Shown here: positions 7,876 to 16,864 of the stretch, one piece after another
How positions within the stretch are numbered: position 1 is the first letter of the stretch
Layout: each line of letters begins with the position of its first letter
DNA from: a virus
DNA length: 57,826 bases
Virus record (IMG/VR): IMGVR_UViG_3300009103_000037
Coordinates: 1-57,826 of that record
Strand: one strand, 5' to 3'
Made by a program: the position numbers and the translations under genes
Notes under the pieces: generated by a model
Told to the model about the DNA's origin: nothing
What the model saw: the letters and a program-made list of their open reading frames with translations, nothing else
Database searches by the model: none

Positions 7876-7892
7876 TATATAACTGATGTAGA
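7876..7892 (-). promoter_or_regulatory. Phage promoter motif driving the ATPase/VWA pair
   Basis: Minus-strand TCTACATCAGTTATATA, one of 11 near-identical intergenic sites all oriented into the next gene. A run of T residues precedes it. Inferred as a compact promoter with TTATAT as the -10-like part. Confidence 0.7.
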
Positions 7893-7899
7893 AAAAAAT

Positions 7900-8268
7900 C
7901 TACTTTTTTTCCTCTTCGCCTTCACTTGAAAACTCACCCTCCTTTGGAAGTTCTGCTACCGCATCTCTAACCGAGGCCAATCTGTCTTGAAATGTTTTCA
8001 ATGATGCAACCAAATCACCCATAGATTCCGGTGATCCTTGATTAAATGCCTCGCCACTAAATGCTTCTGCTCCAAAAGCCTCTGGATTAAGAAGAGATGA
8101 AAAGGTGCTCTTAAGAGCCTCTAGTCCATCAGAAGGCATAGCTCCATCTTCGCCCAATATAGAATCTGCAAAGCTAGTAGCTTCATCAATCTTCTCTTCT
8201 ATGGAAGATAGCCGTGTGTTAATATCATCCAACTTGGACATAACCAATGCTTCAAACTCATTTGACAT
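7900..8268 (-). CDS. Hypothetical acidic coiled-coil protein
   Basis: 122 residues. The N-terminal 35 residues have a heptad pattern (L-D-D-I-N-T-R-L-S-S-I-E-E-K-I) that predicts a coiled coil. The centre is rich in Phe, Ala, Glu and Gly, with two A-E-A-F and G-E-A-F repeats near 62-72, and the C-terminus is strongly acidic. Its ATG overlaps the stop of the IMPDH-like gene by one base (TAATG), with AGGAGA upstream. No family is recognised; an adaptor or oligomerising role is possible. Confidence 0.65.
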   Translation of the reverse strand: MSNEFEALVMSKLDDINTRLSSIEEKIDEATSFADSILGEDGAMPSDGLEALKSTFSSLLNPEAFGAEAFSGEAFNQGSPESMGDLVASLKTFQDRLASVRDAVAELPKEGEFSSEGEEEKK

Positions 8269-9380
8269 TATTTTCTCCTATTTTTTGTCCCAAAAGCGTG
8301 GGATTCATCCAGCGCAGATGGGGTTAGTTTTATAAACCTAGAGTTATTTCTTAGGTCACTTAAGTTGTAAGAGTTAGTATAGGTCATAGCAGACCTTAAC
8401 CCTCCGCAAAATTCATCTATAATATAGTAAGCCTTCCCCTTTAACGGAATATGTGTCGATACACCTTCTGCGCAAGTTCCTGGCTTAAGACCCCCTCTTT
8501 TGTCATCCTGAACTTCCTTTGAAGCCATACCTCTGTAAGCCTTAACTCTTCTTCCGTCCAAAGATATTACTTCACCTGGAGACTCTAATGTTCCCGCAAA
8601 TATTCGTCCGGCAATAATGGCATCTGCTCCAGCCGCAAGGCTCTTAACAAAGTCTGCTGGATACCTTATTCCTCCATCTGCTATAATAGATACACTATCA
8701 AAGTTGCCATTATTCTCTCTGGCTGCATAGCAATCAATAACTGAAGCAAGCGTTGGAACTCCAATTCCAGTCATTATCCTTGTCTTGCAGATTGAGCCTC
8801 CACCTATGCCTACTCTAACGGCACTCGCTCCAGCCTCAGCAAGTCGCATAAACCCCTCTCCTGTTGCAACATTTCCAGCAATAATAGGTATGCTTCCAGA
8901 GGTTACTAGATCTACCCACTTTATCATTTCTATCATATAACTTGAATCACCATTAGCAATATCAATTGTAACGGCAGAAAGGGAGTCCTTAAACCTATCA
9001 TAGAGATAATTAAACCTTTGCTTTTCAGCCCTACCTATCCCAATAGCAGGAACTACCTTCGCCAGCCTAGAGCCTGTAATCTCTGTATTCTGGTGAAGAA
9101 TATCCTCTATAGCTAGAGCCTGTTCCTCTTTAGACATAAATCTATGAAGAATACCAAGACCCCCATTAGACCCCATTGAAAAGGCCATCTTTGCGCCTGT
9201 TACAGTGTCCATCGGAGAAGATATAATCGGAATATCTAGCCCTATGCTATCTGCTATATAGGAGCTGGTATCAGGCTCCCTTCTGGACCTTATCTCCGAA
9301 TAAGTCGGAACAATCATTACATCATCAAAAGAAGGCGGATCTCCGCCTTCAAGAAAAACCTGTATAGGATCACCTATCAT
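8268..9380 (-). CDS. IMP dehydrogenase / GMP reductase family enzyme
   Basis: 370 residues of TIM-barrel, without the CBS domains of cellular IMPDH. Landmarks: S-F-D-D-V-M-I-V-P at 17-25, [16 protein letters not shown], the active-site loop G-G-G-S-I-C-K-T-R with catalytic Cys about 200, I-A-D-G-G-I-R, and Y-R-G-M-A-S. The family converts IMP to XMP or GMP back to IMP with NAD(P). The C-terminal flap lacks an obvious R-Y pair of IMPDH, so GMP reductase activity is equally possible. With the PurA/PurZ-like gene nearby it suggests phage control of purine pools. Confidence 0.85.
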   Translation of the reverse strand: MIGDPIQVFLEGGDPPSFDDVMIVPTYSEIRSRREPDTSSYIADSIGLDIPIISSPMDTVTGAKMAFSMGSNGGLGILHRFMSKEEQALAIEDILHQNTEITGSRLAKVVPAIGIGRAEKQRFNYLYDRFKDSLSAVTIDIANGDSSYMIEMIKWVDLVTSGSIPIIAGNVATGEGFMRLAEAGASAVRVGIGGGSICKTRIMTGIGVPTLASVIDCYAARENNGNFDSVSIIADGGIRYPADFVKSLAAGADAIIAGRIFAGTLESPGEVISLDGRRVKAYRGMASKEVQDDKRGGLKPGTCAEGVSTHIPLKGKAYYIIDEFCGGLRSAMTYTNSYNLSDLRNNSRFIKLTPSALDESHAFGTKNRRK

Positions 9381-10038
9381 TAGAACGACTCCTTAAGTAG
9401 TATGAATCAAAAGCTTGAGCAAAGTCCTCAGATGATCCTTGTATCTTTGCTCCAATACACAGCCTGTCCCACCAGTAGTGAGCTAGTTCGTGAGCCAACA
9501 CCTCTTGGTTTAGATATGCCCCCATATCTGTCACTAAAATTGAAGAGTTATTTTCAACCTCAGGTGTACTATCATAATAGCCATACAGGGTTCTTCCCTC
9601 AAGCTTTTCTACTCCAAACTTCATTCTGTAAAAATCCCGAAATCTATTATCATCCTGCAAAATATCTTTTGATACAACTGTCACAATTAAATTATACCCA
9701 CTGCCTCTACAATCTGTGATTGCCACCCCTCTTTCCTTTAGAAAAGAGTCCAATACAACGGAGGTTCTTCTCACCATCGCTTCTATATAGCGAGGACTGT
9801 GAGACTTATAAATATAAGACAAAGGCTTCCCTTTTCTTGATTCATATAAGAGGGTTAGCTTAACAGCTCTCTTCGGCACCGTCACCTCTTTAGAGGTTGA
9901 GGCAACTGTTTCTACATCTGAAATTATAGGTAATTTATATACCTTGTTGGGTCCTGCTTTAGCATCACAACCTGTTGTTGTCATAACACTAAAGAATAAT
10001 ACTGTCACGATCCTTTTGTAAAGTTTTCCTAATTTCAT
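9370..10038 (-). CDS. Putative lipoprotein with zincin (HExxH) motif
   Basis: From the ATG at 10038 (GGGAAG 6 nt upstream) the protein has a basic N-terminus, a hydrophobic stretch V-T-V-L-F-F-S-V-M and a lipobox-like T-T-T-G-C, so export and lipid attachment are likely. Near the C-terminus A-H-E-L-A-H-Y-W-W-D is an HExxH zinc-protease motif. The middle resembles no family I can name. The end overlaps the IMPDH-like start by 11 nt. A secreted or envelope-facing phage protease-like lipoprotein is unusual; it could act at lysis or in superinfection exclusion, which is inference only. Confidence 0.7.
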   Translation of the reverse strand: MKLGKLYKRIVTVLFFSVMTTTGCDAKAGPNKVYKLPIISDVETVASTSKEVTVPKRAVKLTLLYESRKGKPLSYIYKSHSPRYIEAMVRRTSVVLDSFLKERGVAITDCRGSGYNLIVTVVSKDILQDDNRFRDFYRMKFGVEKLEGRTLYGYYDSTPEVENNSSILVTDMGAYLNQEVLAHELAHYWWDRLCIGAKIQGSSEDFAQAFDSYYLRSRSNDR

Positions 10039-10195
10039 GGGCATCTTCCCTATAGTGGCCCAATATATCTACTTCTAGATTTGGGCTAAGTTTAAGCATT
10101 TCAACATGCTCATAGGGAACCTTGCCATGAATATATACAACTTTCGTATCAAGATTGGTAACTTTAATCTTACAGAAGAAATTATCTTTATTCAT
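9989..10195 (-). CDS. Small hypothetical protein
   Basis: 68 residues, with AGAGG 8 nt before the ATG. The sequence is beta-rich at first (F-F-C-K-I-K-V, V-V-Y-I-H-G-K-V) and then helical and charged. Its 3' end overlaps the lipoprotein gene by about 50 nt in another frame, which is long for this genome, but the ribosome site supports translation. No family recognised. Confidence 0.55.
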   Translation of the reverse strand: MNKDNFFCKIKVTNLDTKVVYIHGKVPYEHVEMLKLSPNLEVDILGHYREDAHEIRKTLQKDRDSIIL

Positions 10196-10238
10196 AAGTG
10201 CCTCTTCTTTCTTTTCGGAATCAATCTATGTTTCAGAA

Positions 10239-11183
10239 TCAATCGTTATTATCACCTTCGTCAATAAGACGGTTAAGCCTTTGTCCTAACCAATGGTGTC
10301 CTGATGCAGAAGGCAATAGCCAAGGCAAATTATCCCTAGACAAGCAGTCTATCAGGCTTTCTACAACTTTATAATCATTACAGCCTACAAACAGCATAGC
10401 CCTAGCTTCGAGCTTGGCAACTCTTTCTTCGGCAAGTTCAACTTGATAAGGCTCAGCATCATTATCCTGATGCTTCAATGACCTCAGCCTTCTATCTGCC
10501 CTTTCCTTATCTTCTCTTATGCCTTCGACAATAGCTCTCTTAAGTCTCTTAGGCGATGACTTTGCAATCTTTGAAACAAGAGAATCGGACAGAGCATCAT
10601 TTGACATAGCTGCCTTAATTATATCCTGCTTCTTGTCTACAGCGCCCTTTTCTCTTTTAACTTGGGACCAAAGATAATCAAACAACTCTTCATCTTTAGA
10701 ACAACTCAGAGCGACCCTTTCCCACATGGAGAACAAATCGCTGTCATCTTCTATAAGAGAATACTTATGAAGCTCGCTCAAGTAGTCAAAATCCTTGTCT
10801 ACAACGGGAGCGATTCTTGCTCGCAACTTATTTGTATCTATCTTATCGTCTATGGGAACATTTGCATAAAACTTTGTTAAAAAACTTTCGCAGAAAGATT
10901 CTGATAAAGATTTTATTCTATGACCATAGTTAGACTTATTGATTGCATTTATTGTTATACACAAAAGCTCATTCCGCTGGTCGGGAAAAGAATTCCAAAT
11001 GTAATTAAAAGTGTCGTCCTTAATGATGGCCTGAGCCTTCTGCGAATTCCAGTATGAACCAAAAGCCTCAACTGCATTTTCTATCGCATAGTTAAAGACA
11101 GCCGACAGATATTCATCTTCCAGAAAATCATCCTGAAAAGATGAGTTTGACTCAACAGTATATGTATTTAAGTAATCAGACAT
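10239..11183 (-). CDS. Hypothetical helical-repeat protein
   Basis: 314 residues from the ATG at 11183, whose AGAGGAT site lies 10 nt upstream and which overlaps the previous stop (ATGTCTGA). The sequence is almost wholly helical and charged, with a basic stretch R-A-D-R-R-L-R-S-L-K at about 228. The tail, D-Y-K-V-V-E-S-L-I-D-C-L followed by L-P-W-L-L, loosely resembles the tail of the protein at 19540-20472, so the two may be distant paralogues. Both follow the same stop/start overlap pattern. Function unknown. Confidence 0.65.
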   Translation of the reverse strand: MSDYLNTYTVESNSSFQDDFLEDEYLSAVFNYAIENAVEAFGSYWNSQKAQAIIKDDTFNYIWNSFPDQRNELLCITINAINKSNYGHRIKSLSESFCESFLTKFYANVPIDDKIDTNKLRARIAPVVDKDFDYLSELHKYSLIEDDSDLFSMWERVALSCSKDEELFDYLWSQVKREKGAVDKKQDIIKAAMSNDALSDSLVSKIAKSSPKRLKRAIVEGIREDKERADRRLRSLKHQDNDAEPYQVELAEERVAKLEARAMLFVGCNDYKVVESLIDCLSRDNLPWLLPSASGHHWLGQRLNRLIDEGDNND

Positions 11184-11889
11184 TGTTATTATCCTCTCTT
11201 GAGAGCCTACCTTCAAGCATCTTGGAAACCCACTTGTTTTTCAAATTTCTATTCGCAAGAAGCATAGGTAAATATTCGGAAGATATTTTCCCAACTAACT
11301 CTGAAAATGGGCCTCTTGCTATCTCTTTAGTCATATCATTTAGCTTTTCATATCCAATCGGAGCCGCCCTTACCCCGTCTTCTCTTATCTCTGCCATCTT
11401 ATCTGACAGCATTAAGTCTAAGCACTCTACCGGACCAAGCCTTTGAAAGACAATCTTTCTCACCTTCACTGACTTTGCATCAGTTATATCTCTAAGGGCA
11501 TCAACGCTACAAAATTGTGCGGCAACATATTGAGCTTCCCCCTCGTCATTTCTGGCAACATAATCAAGAACAGAAACATCAGAGTAAAGCCCCCTAGAGA
11601 GAACTAGCTCTCTTGCTCTATAAATCGGACTCTCCTTTAATATGCGATCTGACTTATGATTATATTTAAGTAATGCAGCTAAAAGAATCTTATCTGCCAC
11701 CCAAGTGTTTATTCCCACTTTATTCATAATCTCTCGATAAACCTTATCTCCAAAGAATACATCATCAAATGTCTTCTCGTCTAAAGACGAAATATTCTCT
11801 TGAATTAATCTATCGGCATCTCTCCAGCCAGCTTTATTGATCTCGTCTAAAAAGCTTGTAAAGTTATTTAATCTCTCTTTTTTTGTCAT
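11176..11889 (-). CDS. Hypothetical HEAT-like repeat protein
   Basis: 237 residues from the ATG at 11889, which has GGAG 6 nt upstream. Repeated helical pairs such as V-R-K-I-V-F-Q-R-L-G-P-V-E-C-L and I-R-E-D-G-V-R-A-A-P look like HEAT or ARM repeats, with typical small hydrophobic and arginine positions. Such folds bind partner proteins. It overlaps the DHH gene upstream by 26 nt and the following gene by 8 nt, forming a tight operon. A similar HEAT-like protein is at 32868-33677. Confidence 0.6.
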   Translation of the reverse strand: MTKKERLNNFTSFLDEINKAGWRDADRLIQENISSLDEKTFDDVFFGDKVYREIMNKVGINTWVADKILLAALLKYNHKSDRILKESPIYRARELVLSRGLYSDVSVLDYVARNDEGEAQYVAAQFCSVDALRDITDAKSVKVRKIVFQRLGPVECLDLMLSDKMAEIREDGVRAAPIGYEKLNDMTKEIARGPFSELVGKISSEYLPMLLANRNLKNKWVSKMLEGRLSREDNNNV

Positions 11890-12721
11890 TATCATCTCCT
11901 ACGGCTAGTTGTGACAAATCTTCTATTCGGAATCCAGAAGCGTTCTTATGACCCCCACCTCCAAAGTGTGCGGCAATCAAAGATACATCATCGCCGCCCT
12001 CTTTGGACCTTAAGGAAAACTTATAAGCCTCGCCATCAAAATAATAGGCGGCAGCATAATCAGCGGTCAGAGCCAACTCTGCCGCTATCTCTGATTGAAA
12101 AAAGGGAATGTTTATAACAGGAACAACCTTGCCCATTATGTTTGTTTGATAAGCATTTCTCATCAATGCCTTTATTAGATTCTTTTTATATTGAAGAATC
12201 CCCTCTCCCATCGTCTTAACTCTTTTCCACCTAACAGAATCCTCTGCGTCTAAGTAACTATGAAGCATATCCCAGTTCTCAAATGTTCTTTCAAAAGAGT
12301 CTACTGCTGACAATATTTCCTCTGTAGAATCAAGGTTCCATTTCCATAAATCCCTATCTTCCACATACCTTATTAAGAGTGGTACATTCTCCCCTGAGAA
12401 AAGATAATCCCAGGCTAAAAAAGCACCCGAATGATCCATATCAAAGCTGCAAAACTCAAGATCACCACACTCTTCCTGTGAAGACTTATGATGGTCTAGT
12501 ACCACAAGACTGTTTGCATCAGCTTTCATCTGTATCATTACCGGCCTCTTATAACAGAAGTCGGCCATAAATACATCGCAATCATCAACATTAGGTGGTT
12601 CGGTTCCGTGAGACACAGGGATATACTCTATAGAGCTTCCATACTTTCTCCAAAAAGCCCACGCTGCTCCAAAGCCATCTGGACACCCTGCGTGATATAG
12701 TAACACTGTTTTTCTTGACAT
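11864..12721 (-). CDS. DHH-family phosphoesterase
   Basis: 285 residues. Motif I is H-A-G-C-P-D-G-F-G-A-A-W (10-21), motif III is V-L-D-H-H-K (the DHH motif, about 73-78), and the DHHA1-type end is F-G-G-G-G-H-K-N-A-S-G-F. This is the layout of the NrnA/RecJ-like group that hydrolyses short oligonucleotides or cyclic dinucleotide products with manganese. The start codon directly abuts the stop of the PurA-like gene. It may recycle nanoRNAs or cyclic-oligonucleotide signals used in anti-phage defence; the substrate cannot be read from sequence. Confidence 0.85.
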   Translation of the reverse strand: MSRKTVLLYHAGCPDGFGAAWAFWRKYGSSIEYIPVSHGTEPPNVDDCDVFMADFCYKRPVMIQMKADANSLVVLDHHKSSQEECGDLEFCSFDMDHSGAFLAWDYLFSGENVPLLIRYVEDRDLWKWNLDSTEEILSAVDSFERTFENWDMLHSYLDAEDSVRWKRVKTMGEGILQYKKNLIKALMRNAYQTNIMGKVVPVINIPFFQSEIAAELALTADYAAAYYFDGEAYKFSLRSKEGGDDVSLIAAHFGGGGHKNASGFRIEDLSQLAVGDDNDKKREIK

Positions 12722-13738
12722 TTATATTCCTTCTGGAGAAGAGGAAAAAGTTATACTACGAATAAGGTCCGAACAGTCTCTTACTGATCCATGAATATAA
12801 TGTTTCATTTCATCAATAGAGGTAAATGTATATAGTGAATCTCTGTGATATGCTTTATAGATACCAAGCTCTTTAAGCACATCACACTTACTTACTACCA
12901 AATCTGTAGTTCCAGTTACCGTAATAGCCTTACAAAGATAGTCTAAGTTCAGCCAGTTAACCTTTCTTCTTCTCCCTGTTGTTACGCCATATTCCTGTCC
13001 TATACGGCCAATTTCACTTAATTCTGAATCCTCAAAAAGAGATACAGGAAACATCGGATCTTCACCACTTCTTGTGTCATAAATCTTAGCCGCCCCCCAA
13101 ACTCTATCTATCTTTTGAGAAGGAAAGCCAAGACTGCAAGCTCCATAGGGAAGCGTTGTTGACGACGTAACATAAGGATAATTACCTTGGTCTAAGTCAA
13201 GCCAAACACCTTGCGCTCCTTCGCATAAAATGTTGCCTTTTAACTCTCCGTTCCAAACTAAATCATCCTCTAAGACATCCTTTGCCAAAAGACCTGTTCT
13301 TCCCGCTTTGGCCGCATAACATGGAGCGATACCCTTGCTGGTTGTGCCAAGCTTTTCTGCCAAATTATCTTTATCAAATTGGAGAAACTCATCTTTTACT
13401 ATGTGGCAGTTCGGAGAAACCTTGATCAAAGAGGTGTCAAACCCACTCTCTTCTAAGTATCTCAACTCTTCATAAAAAGACTTTGGATGAAGAACACATG
13501 CCGGTCCAACTAAAGATGGAATACCGTGAAAAACTCCAGACGGAACAAGGTGTGTTTTATACCTCTTTCCGTCAACATATACGGTATGTCCCGCATTATT
13601 TCCTCCGGCCCATCTTGCGACCAAAGAGTAGTAAGAAAGACCATTTTCTTCCACTTTTGATGCAAGCTGGCTAGTGATTTTTCCCTTTGCTTCATCACCC
13701 CAAGCAAGACCAACAACAATATCTGCTTTGCTTATCAT
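12722..13738 (-). CDS. Adenylosuccinate synthetase-family enzyme (PurA or PurZ type)
   Basis: 338 residues, about 90 shorter than bacterial PurA and near the size of phage PurZ proteins. GTP and active-site motifs are clear: G-L-A-W-G-D-E-A-K-G-K (12 on), G-G-N-N-A-G-H-T-V (catalytic His), T-T-S-K-G-I-A-P, E-G-A-Q-G-V-W-L-D, Y-P-Y-V-T-S-S, T-T-G-R-R-R-K. It joins aspartate to IMP (PurA) or to dGMP (PurZ, for 2-aminoadenine DNA). The PurA catalytic Asp in W-G-D-E is kept, which argues against classical PurZ but fits PurA or the PurZ0 type. The C-terminus is trimmed. No DatZ or MazZ gene is in this window. Confidence 0.88.
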   Translation of the reverse strand: MISKADIVVGLAWGDEAKGKITSQLASKVEENGLSYYSLVARWAGGNNAGHTVYVDGKRYKTHLVPSGVFHGIPSLVGPACVLHPKSFYEELRYLEESGFDTSLIKVSPNCHIVKDEFLQFDKDNLAEKLGTTSKGIAPCYAAKAGRTGLLAKDVLEDDLVWNGELKGNILCEGAQGVWLDLDQGNYPYVTSSTTLPYGACSLGFPSQKIDRVWGAAKIYDTRSGEDPMFPVSLFEDSELSEIGRIGQEYGVTTGRRRKVNWLNLDYLCKAITVTGTTDLVVSKCDVLKELGIYKAYHRDSLYTFTSIDEMKHYIHGSVRDCSDLIRSITFSSSPEGI

Positions 13739-13753
13739 TTATAATCACCTTTT

Positions 13754-14314
13754 TTAAAAAAGACTCTCTGCTTCTCTAATCTTACTTGGACGACGCAAAA
13801 AAGTAATACCTTCTTTGTGTGCAGAAACCGTTGCGGTAAAAGAGATTACCTTACCAGCGGTGTAATCATAGGCTTTAGAGGTCTTAAAGTAAAACCTCCA
13901 CCCTCTATCATCCATGCAAATTATCGCTGGCATAGGATACTCCGCATCATCCTTTGCGGCAACTATCTTTGCTATAACAAGGTTTTTAAAGTCAGCCCTA
14001 TCACCCTCTGCGTAGTTCGGCGGGTCAAGAAGAATCGCTTTAGCTATCGAATCAACCAGCTTATTTATAGAGGCAATCCATTTATCTGTAAGGAAGTGAG
14101 GAGTTTCTGATATGACTTTCAATGAAGACCTCAGAAAATCATTATTAGGATTCTCTTGAACTTTTACTGCCAAAAGACCAAAAGCCATAGGGTTTATCTT
14201 TGAAAGCTTTTCTTCTCCAGCTTCAGATAAATCTTTACTACGGCTTTTAGAGCGTTTCTTAGAACGCTTTTTGCGAACATTAGATCCGCTATTTGTATTG
14301 AATATGCTAATCAT
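13754..14314 (-). CDS. Hypothetical protein with basic N-terminus
   Basis: 186 residues from the ATG at 14314 (AGGAA 5-6 nt upstream). Residues about 13-28 are a run of Lys, Arg and Ser that would bind nucleic acid or membranes. The rest alternates helices and strands, ending in a beta-rich part (W-R-F-Y-F-K-T, V-I-S-F-T-A-T-V). No family recognised. The promoter motif at 14342-14357 lies 27 nt upstream, so this gene opens the transcript that continues through the PurA-like gene. Confidence 0.65.
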   Translation of the reverse strand: MISIFNTNSGSNVRKKRSKKRSKSRSKDLSEAGEEKLSKINPMAFGLLAVKVQENPNNDFLRSSLKVISETPHFLTDKWIASINKLVDSIAKAILLDPPNYAEGDRADFKNLVIAKIVAAKDDAEYPMPAIICMDDRGWRFYFKTSKAYDYTAGKVISFTATVSAHKEGITFLRRPSKIREAESLF

Positions 14315-14341
14315 AATAATTCCTCGCACCTTCTCAACCAG

Positions 14342-14357
14342 ATATAACTGGTGGAGG
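14342..14357 (-). promoter_or_regulatory. Phage promoter motif
   Basis: Minus-strand CCTCCACCAGTTATAT preceded by an AT-rich stretch (AATATTTAAAATAATT). CATC is replaced by CACC here. It is 27 nt before the start at 14314. Confidence 0.65.
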
Positions 14358-14395
14358 AATTATTTTAAATATTATTTATAAACCCATATCAAGCT

Positions 14396-16855
14396 CTACT
14401 GTCGCGGTTGTAGCCGCCCCCCGTGAGCGCCTGCACCTTCTCCAGTTTCAATCGGCGTTCCCTGTCCTTTTCTTCCTTTTGGCTTAGGCTTCTTTCCTCC
14501 GGTTCGACGGTGTTGCCATTTTTCTTCACCAAAAAGTGCTTCTCCGGCATCATTGTATTGTTTTCGATCTGTCGCCCGACTCTGATCAAACCAACCTGAA
14601 TCGTCGTCGCCCCTTCTCTTAGTAAGCTCATTTCTATACTCTTGTCGGTGTGAAAGAAACGTCTTCCATTTTGCTTCATCTTCCTTTGGAACCGCTCTCA
14701 ATAGAGCCTCCATTTCTTTGGAATTCATAACAGATTGCCCAGCTTTATCTAGACCAACTGCTCCAGCTCTTCGTCGAAGGTTGATCAACGTAGCTTTTCC
14801 ATCAAACTCGGCTAAGTAAAAGTCTTCTCCGTCTCTCTTCCGAATAAAGAGTGTTCCGACAGGGGGTAGCCCAGTATCGCTGTTAAAGCGAACCGTCGCG
14901 CCGTTCTCGCCAATAATAAAGAAGTCATTTGAATTTACTTGTGACTTCTTTTCTTCTTCTGCTGCTTTTGCCGTGTCTTCCGCCGCTTTTGTTGCCGCCT
15001 TAACCGCAGCTATTGACTTTCTAATCTCCCACTGTAACGCTCTGCCAGCCGGATTAGGTTGCCCGTCTGAAGTTGTTTCTGACGTATCAGCCTTGTATCT
15101 CTTGCTCAATTCTATTGCAGGATGCGACCCAGGCGCGGTGAAAAGAGCAAGGTTATCATTTCTTTTCTTAATTTCATCTGGCGTTTTTGCTTCCAAAAGA
15201 GTCTTGGTAGTAAACTCATCTCCATATGGAGCTAAGTATTCATCTCTCGCCGCAAGAGGCTTAGGATATAACATATATGCTTTCAAGGTATCTTGATCAA
15301 GCTCTTTCTCTATCTTAGCTTGCGCTCCACCTTCCTCATGCTTAAAGCCTTTAACCTCGGTGTCAGCGACCCACTCAGCGCCCAGTCCTGATGACCATGC
15401 TGCTCTGATAGTGCTGTTTTTCCATGAGCTTTTAACTCCTTTTGCATCACTCTTTGCGGAGGTCCACAAGCTCCTGGCTTTCGCCAGTCGCTCTGGCTTC
15501 GCATTTACCCAATCTCTAAAGGCATCACCTTCCTCTTTCTTGGTGATTTTGCCTCCCGTTAAGTCACTCATTGACTGCCGTGGCTTTCTAGAGCGAGTGC
15601 TGCTTTTTGGCTTCAGTGCTTTCTGTGCCTGTGCCTCAGTCATAAACGGACCTAAAGTCTTTCCGGTCGCGTCCTTAGCGTGCCATACACCCTGTGCAGA
15701 AGTCCAATGAGTACCCTTGGGGCCATCTGTCTTATATTTCGGGTTTGATACCGACGCACCTGGGCCACTCCCGCCAGCGGCTTTTGTCGTATCTTTCGCC
15801 TTTTCAGCCGCAGTAAGGCACCATTTCCCATCGTTAGAAGGAACCATTGATGGAGGGCAACCGCCCGAAGTTGGCATCTTAGCCTTAGCAGTTTTTAATA
15901 AAGAATCTAATTTAGCCGAAGCTTCTGCGTCAAGTGCTGGCGAAGTCTTTGGTTTATCGGGAGGATCAAGAACAACATCACTAATAGCTATTGGCTCATA
16001 TTTTCCAGAGGATCGAGCAGTCTCTACTGCGGCCAACCACTCTCCACCAACTTTAGCGTAACCAACCATAAGACACTTATCTTTATCCCAGTGTTCATCG
16101 CCACCATGTGAATGAGATCCGTGAGCTTGCTGCCATGCTGTGACACTTTCCTGTTTCCAAAGCTTCAGAGCATCGACCACTTTCTGGTCATTGTAATTGC
16201 TCTCATAAATGCCAAGCGTTATTACCTTACCTGGTGCAAAGTCTTTGTGAATCCGATGTGCGTCACGTTCTCCACCTAGCGCGTAATAGGCTGCTTTCTC
16301 TTTGGTTAAGCCTGACGGCACAAGCCATCTGACATACATCATCTCCCCTTTCGGACCTCGCCTTAATTCGCCTGTACGCATAATAACCTTTAGGTGCTTC
16401 TGTGCATACTCATTATTTTTTCTCATCCACTCAGTCAAGTTATTGTAAAAGCTGGTAGGAAACCACCAGACCATCTTTCCGAGCGCGGGGCTTGTGAGTG
16501 CATACCCAGTCTTATAACCCGTCCAGTTCTCCGGATTTATTGACATCTCCCATATATTATCACCGGCCATTGTAGCCTTTACAAATAGGTTCCACTCATT
16601 GGTGTCTATCTTTCCGTTGTTTTCGACTGACTTCGCATAATAACTTGCTTGCCACAAAAGCTTTTGAAGCGCAACCCAAGCTGCCGTTGTTTCTTTACCA
16701 CGCTGCCCCTCGCCTTGGTCTGGAATACCATAACCCTTTGAAAAGCCAGCCGCCTTTATTAAAACTAAATCCCTAACGGTGTCGGCCTGTTTAAGATGAC
16801 CTCTGCCTTCTAATGCTGTCGCTAGTCTAGTAAGTTCTTGTTGTTCTTTGTTCAT
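14396..16855 (-). CDS. Large module-bearing protein, putative virion or delivered protein
   Basis: 819 residues, the largest protein of the window. Residues about 7-35 are the recurrent helical module (L-T-R-L-A-T-A-L-E-G-R-G-H-L-K-Q-A-D, then I-K-A-A). Residues 45-290 form a compact domain rich in Trp and Tyr; then come Ala/Lys/Ser/Pro-rich linkers, a W-H-A-K-D-A-T-G-K-T-L-G-P-F repeat-like motif near 380, a long coiled-coil alanine stretch near 620, and a strongly basic Gly/Lys/Arg tail. GC content and codon use look richer than its neighbours. AGGGG is 8 nt before the ATG. Function unknown; the mix of modular head and basic tail suggests a structural or DNA-associated protein. Confidence 0.7.
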   Translation of the reverse strand: MNKEQQELTRLATALEGRGHLKQADTVRDLVLIKAAGFSKGYGIPDQGEGQRGKETTAAWVALQKLLWQASYYAKSVENNGKIDTNEWNLFVKATMAGDNIWEMSINPENWTGYKTGYALTSPALGKMVWWFPTSFYNNLTEWMRKNNEYAQKHLKVIMRTGELRRGPKGEMMYVRWLVPSGLTKEKAAYYALGGERDAHRIHKDFAPGKVITLGIYESNYNDQKVVDALKLWKQESVTAWQQAHGSHSHGGDEHWDKDKCLMVGYAKVGGEWLAAVETARSSGKYEPIAISDVVLDPPDKPKTSPALDAEASAKLDSLLKTAKAKMPTSGGCPPSMVPSNDGKWCLTAAEKAKDTTKAAGGSGPGASVSNPKYKTDGPKGTHWTSAQGVWHAKDATGKTLGPFMTEAQAQKALKPKSSTRSRKPRQSMSDLTGGKITKKEEGDAFRDWVNAKPERLAKARSLWTSAKSDAKGVKSSWKNSTIRAAWSSGLGAEWVADTEVKGFKHEEGGAQAKIEKELDQDTLKAYMLYPKPLAARDEYLAPYGDEFTTKTLLEAKTPDEIKKRNDNLALFTAPGSHPAIELSKRYKADTSETTSDGQPNPAGRALQWEIRKSIAAVKAATKAAEDTAKAAEEEKKSQVNSNDFFIIGENGATVRFNSDTGLPPVGTLFIRKRDGEDFYLAEFDGKATLINLRRRAGAVGLDKAGQSVMNSKEMEALLRAVPKEDEAKWKTFLSHRQEYRNELTKRRGDDDSGWFDQSRATDRKQYNDAGEALFGEEKWQHRRTGGKKPKPKGRKGQGTPIETGEGAGAHGGRLQPRQ

Positions 16856-16864
16856 TTATAGCCC

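Noticed and set aside
12722-13738. Firm call of PurZ (Z-genome) for this gene
   Set aside because: The PurA catalytic Asp in G-D-E is retained and no DatZ or MazZ is visible, so only a family-level call is safe.
14973-16061. Several plus-strand frames of 107-116 codons and one minus-strand frame of 96 codons inside 14389-14679
   Set aside because: All lie within the 819-residue module protein in other frames. The GC-richer coding sequence there lengthens shadow frames. No ribosome sites.
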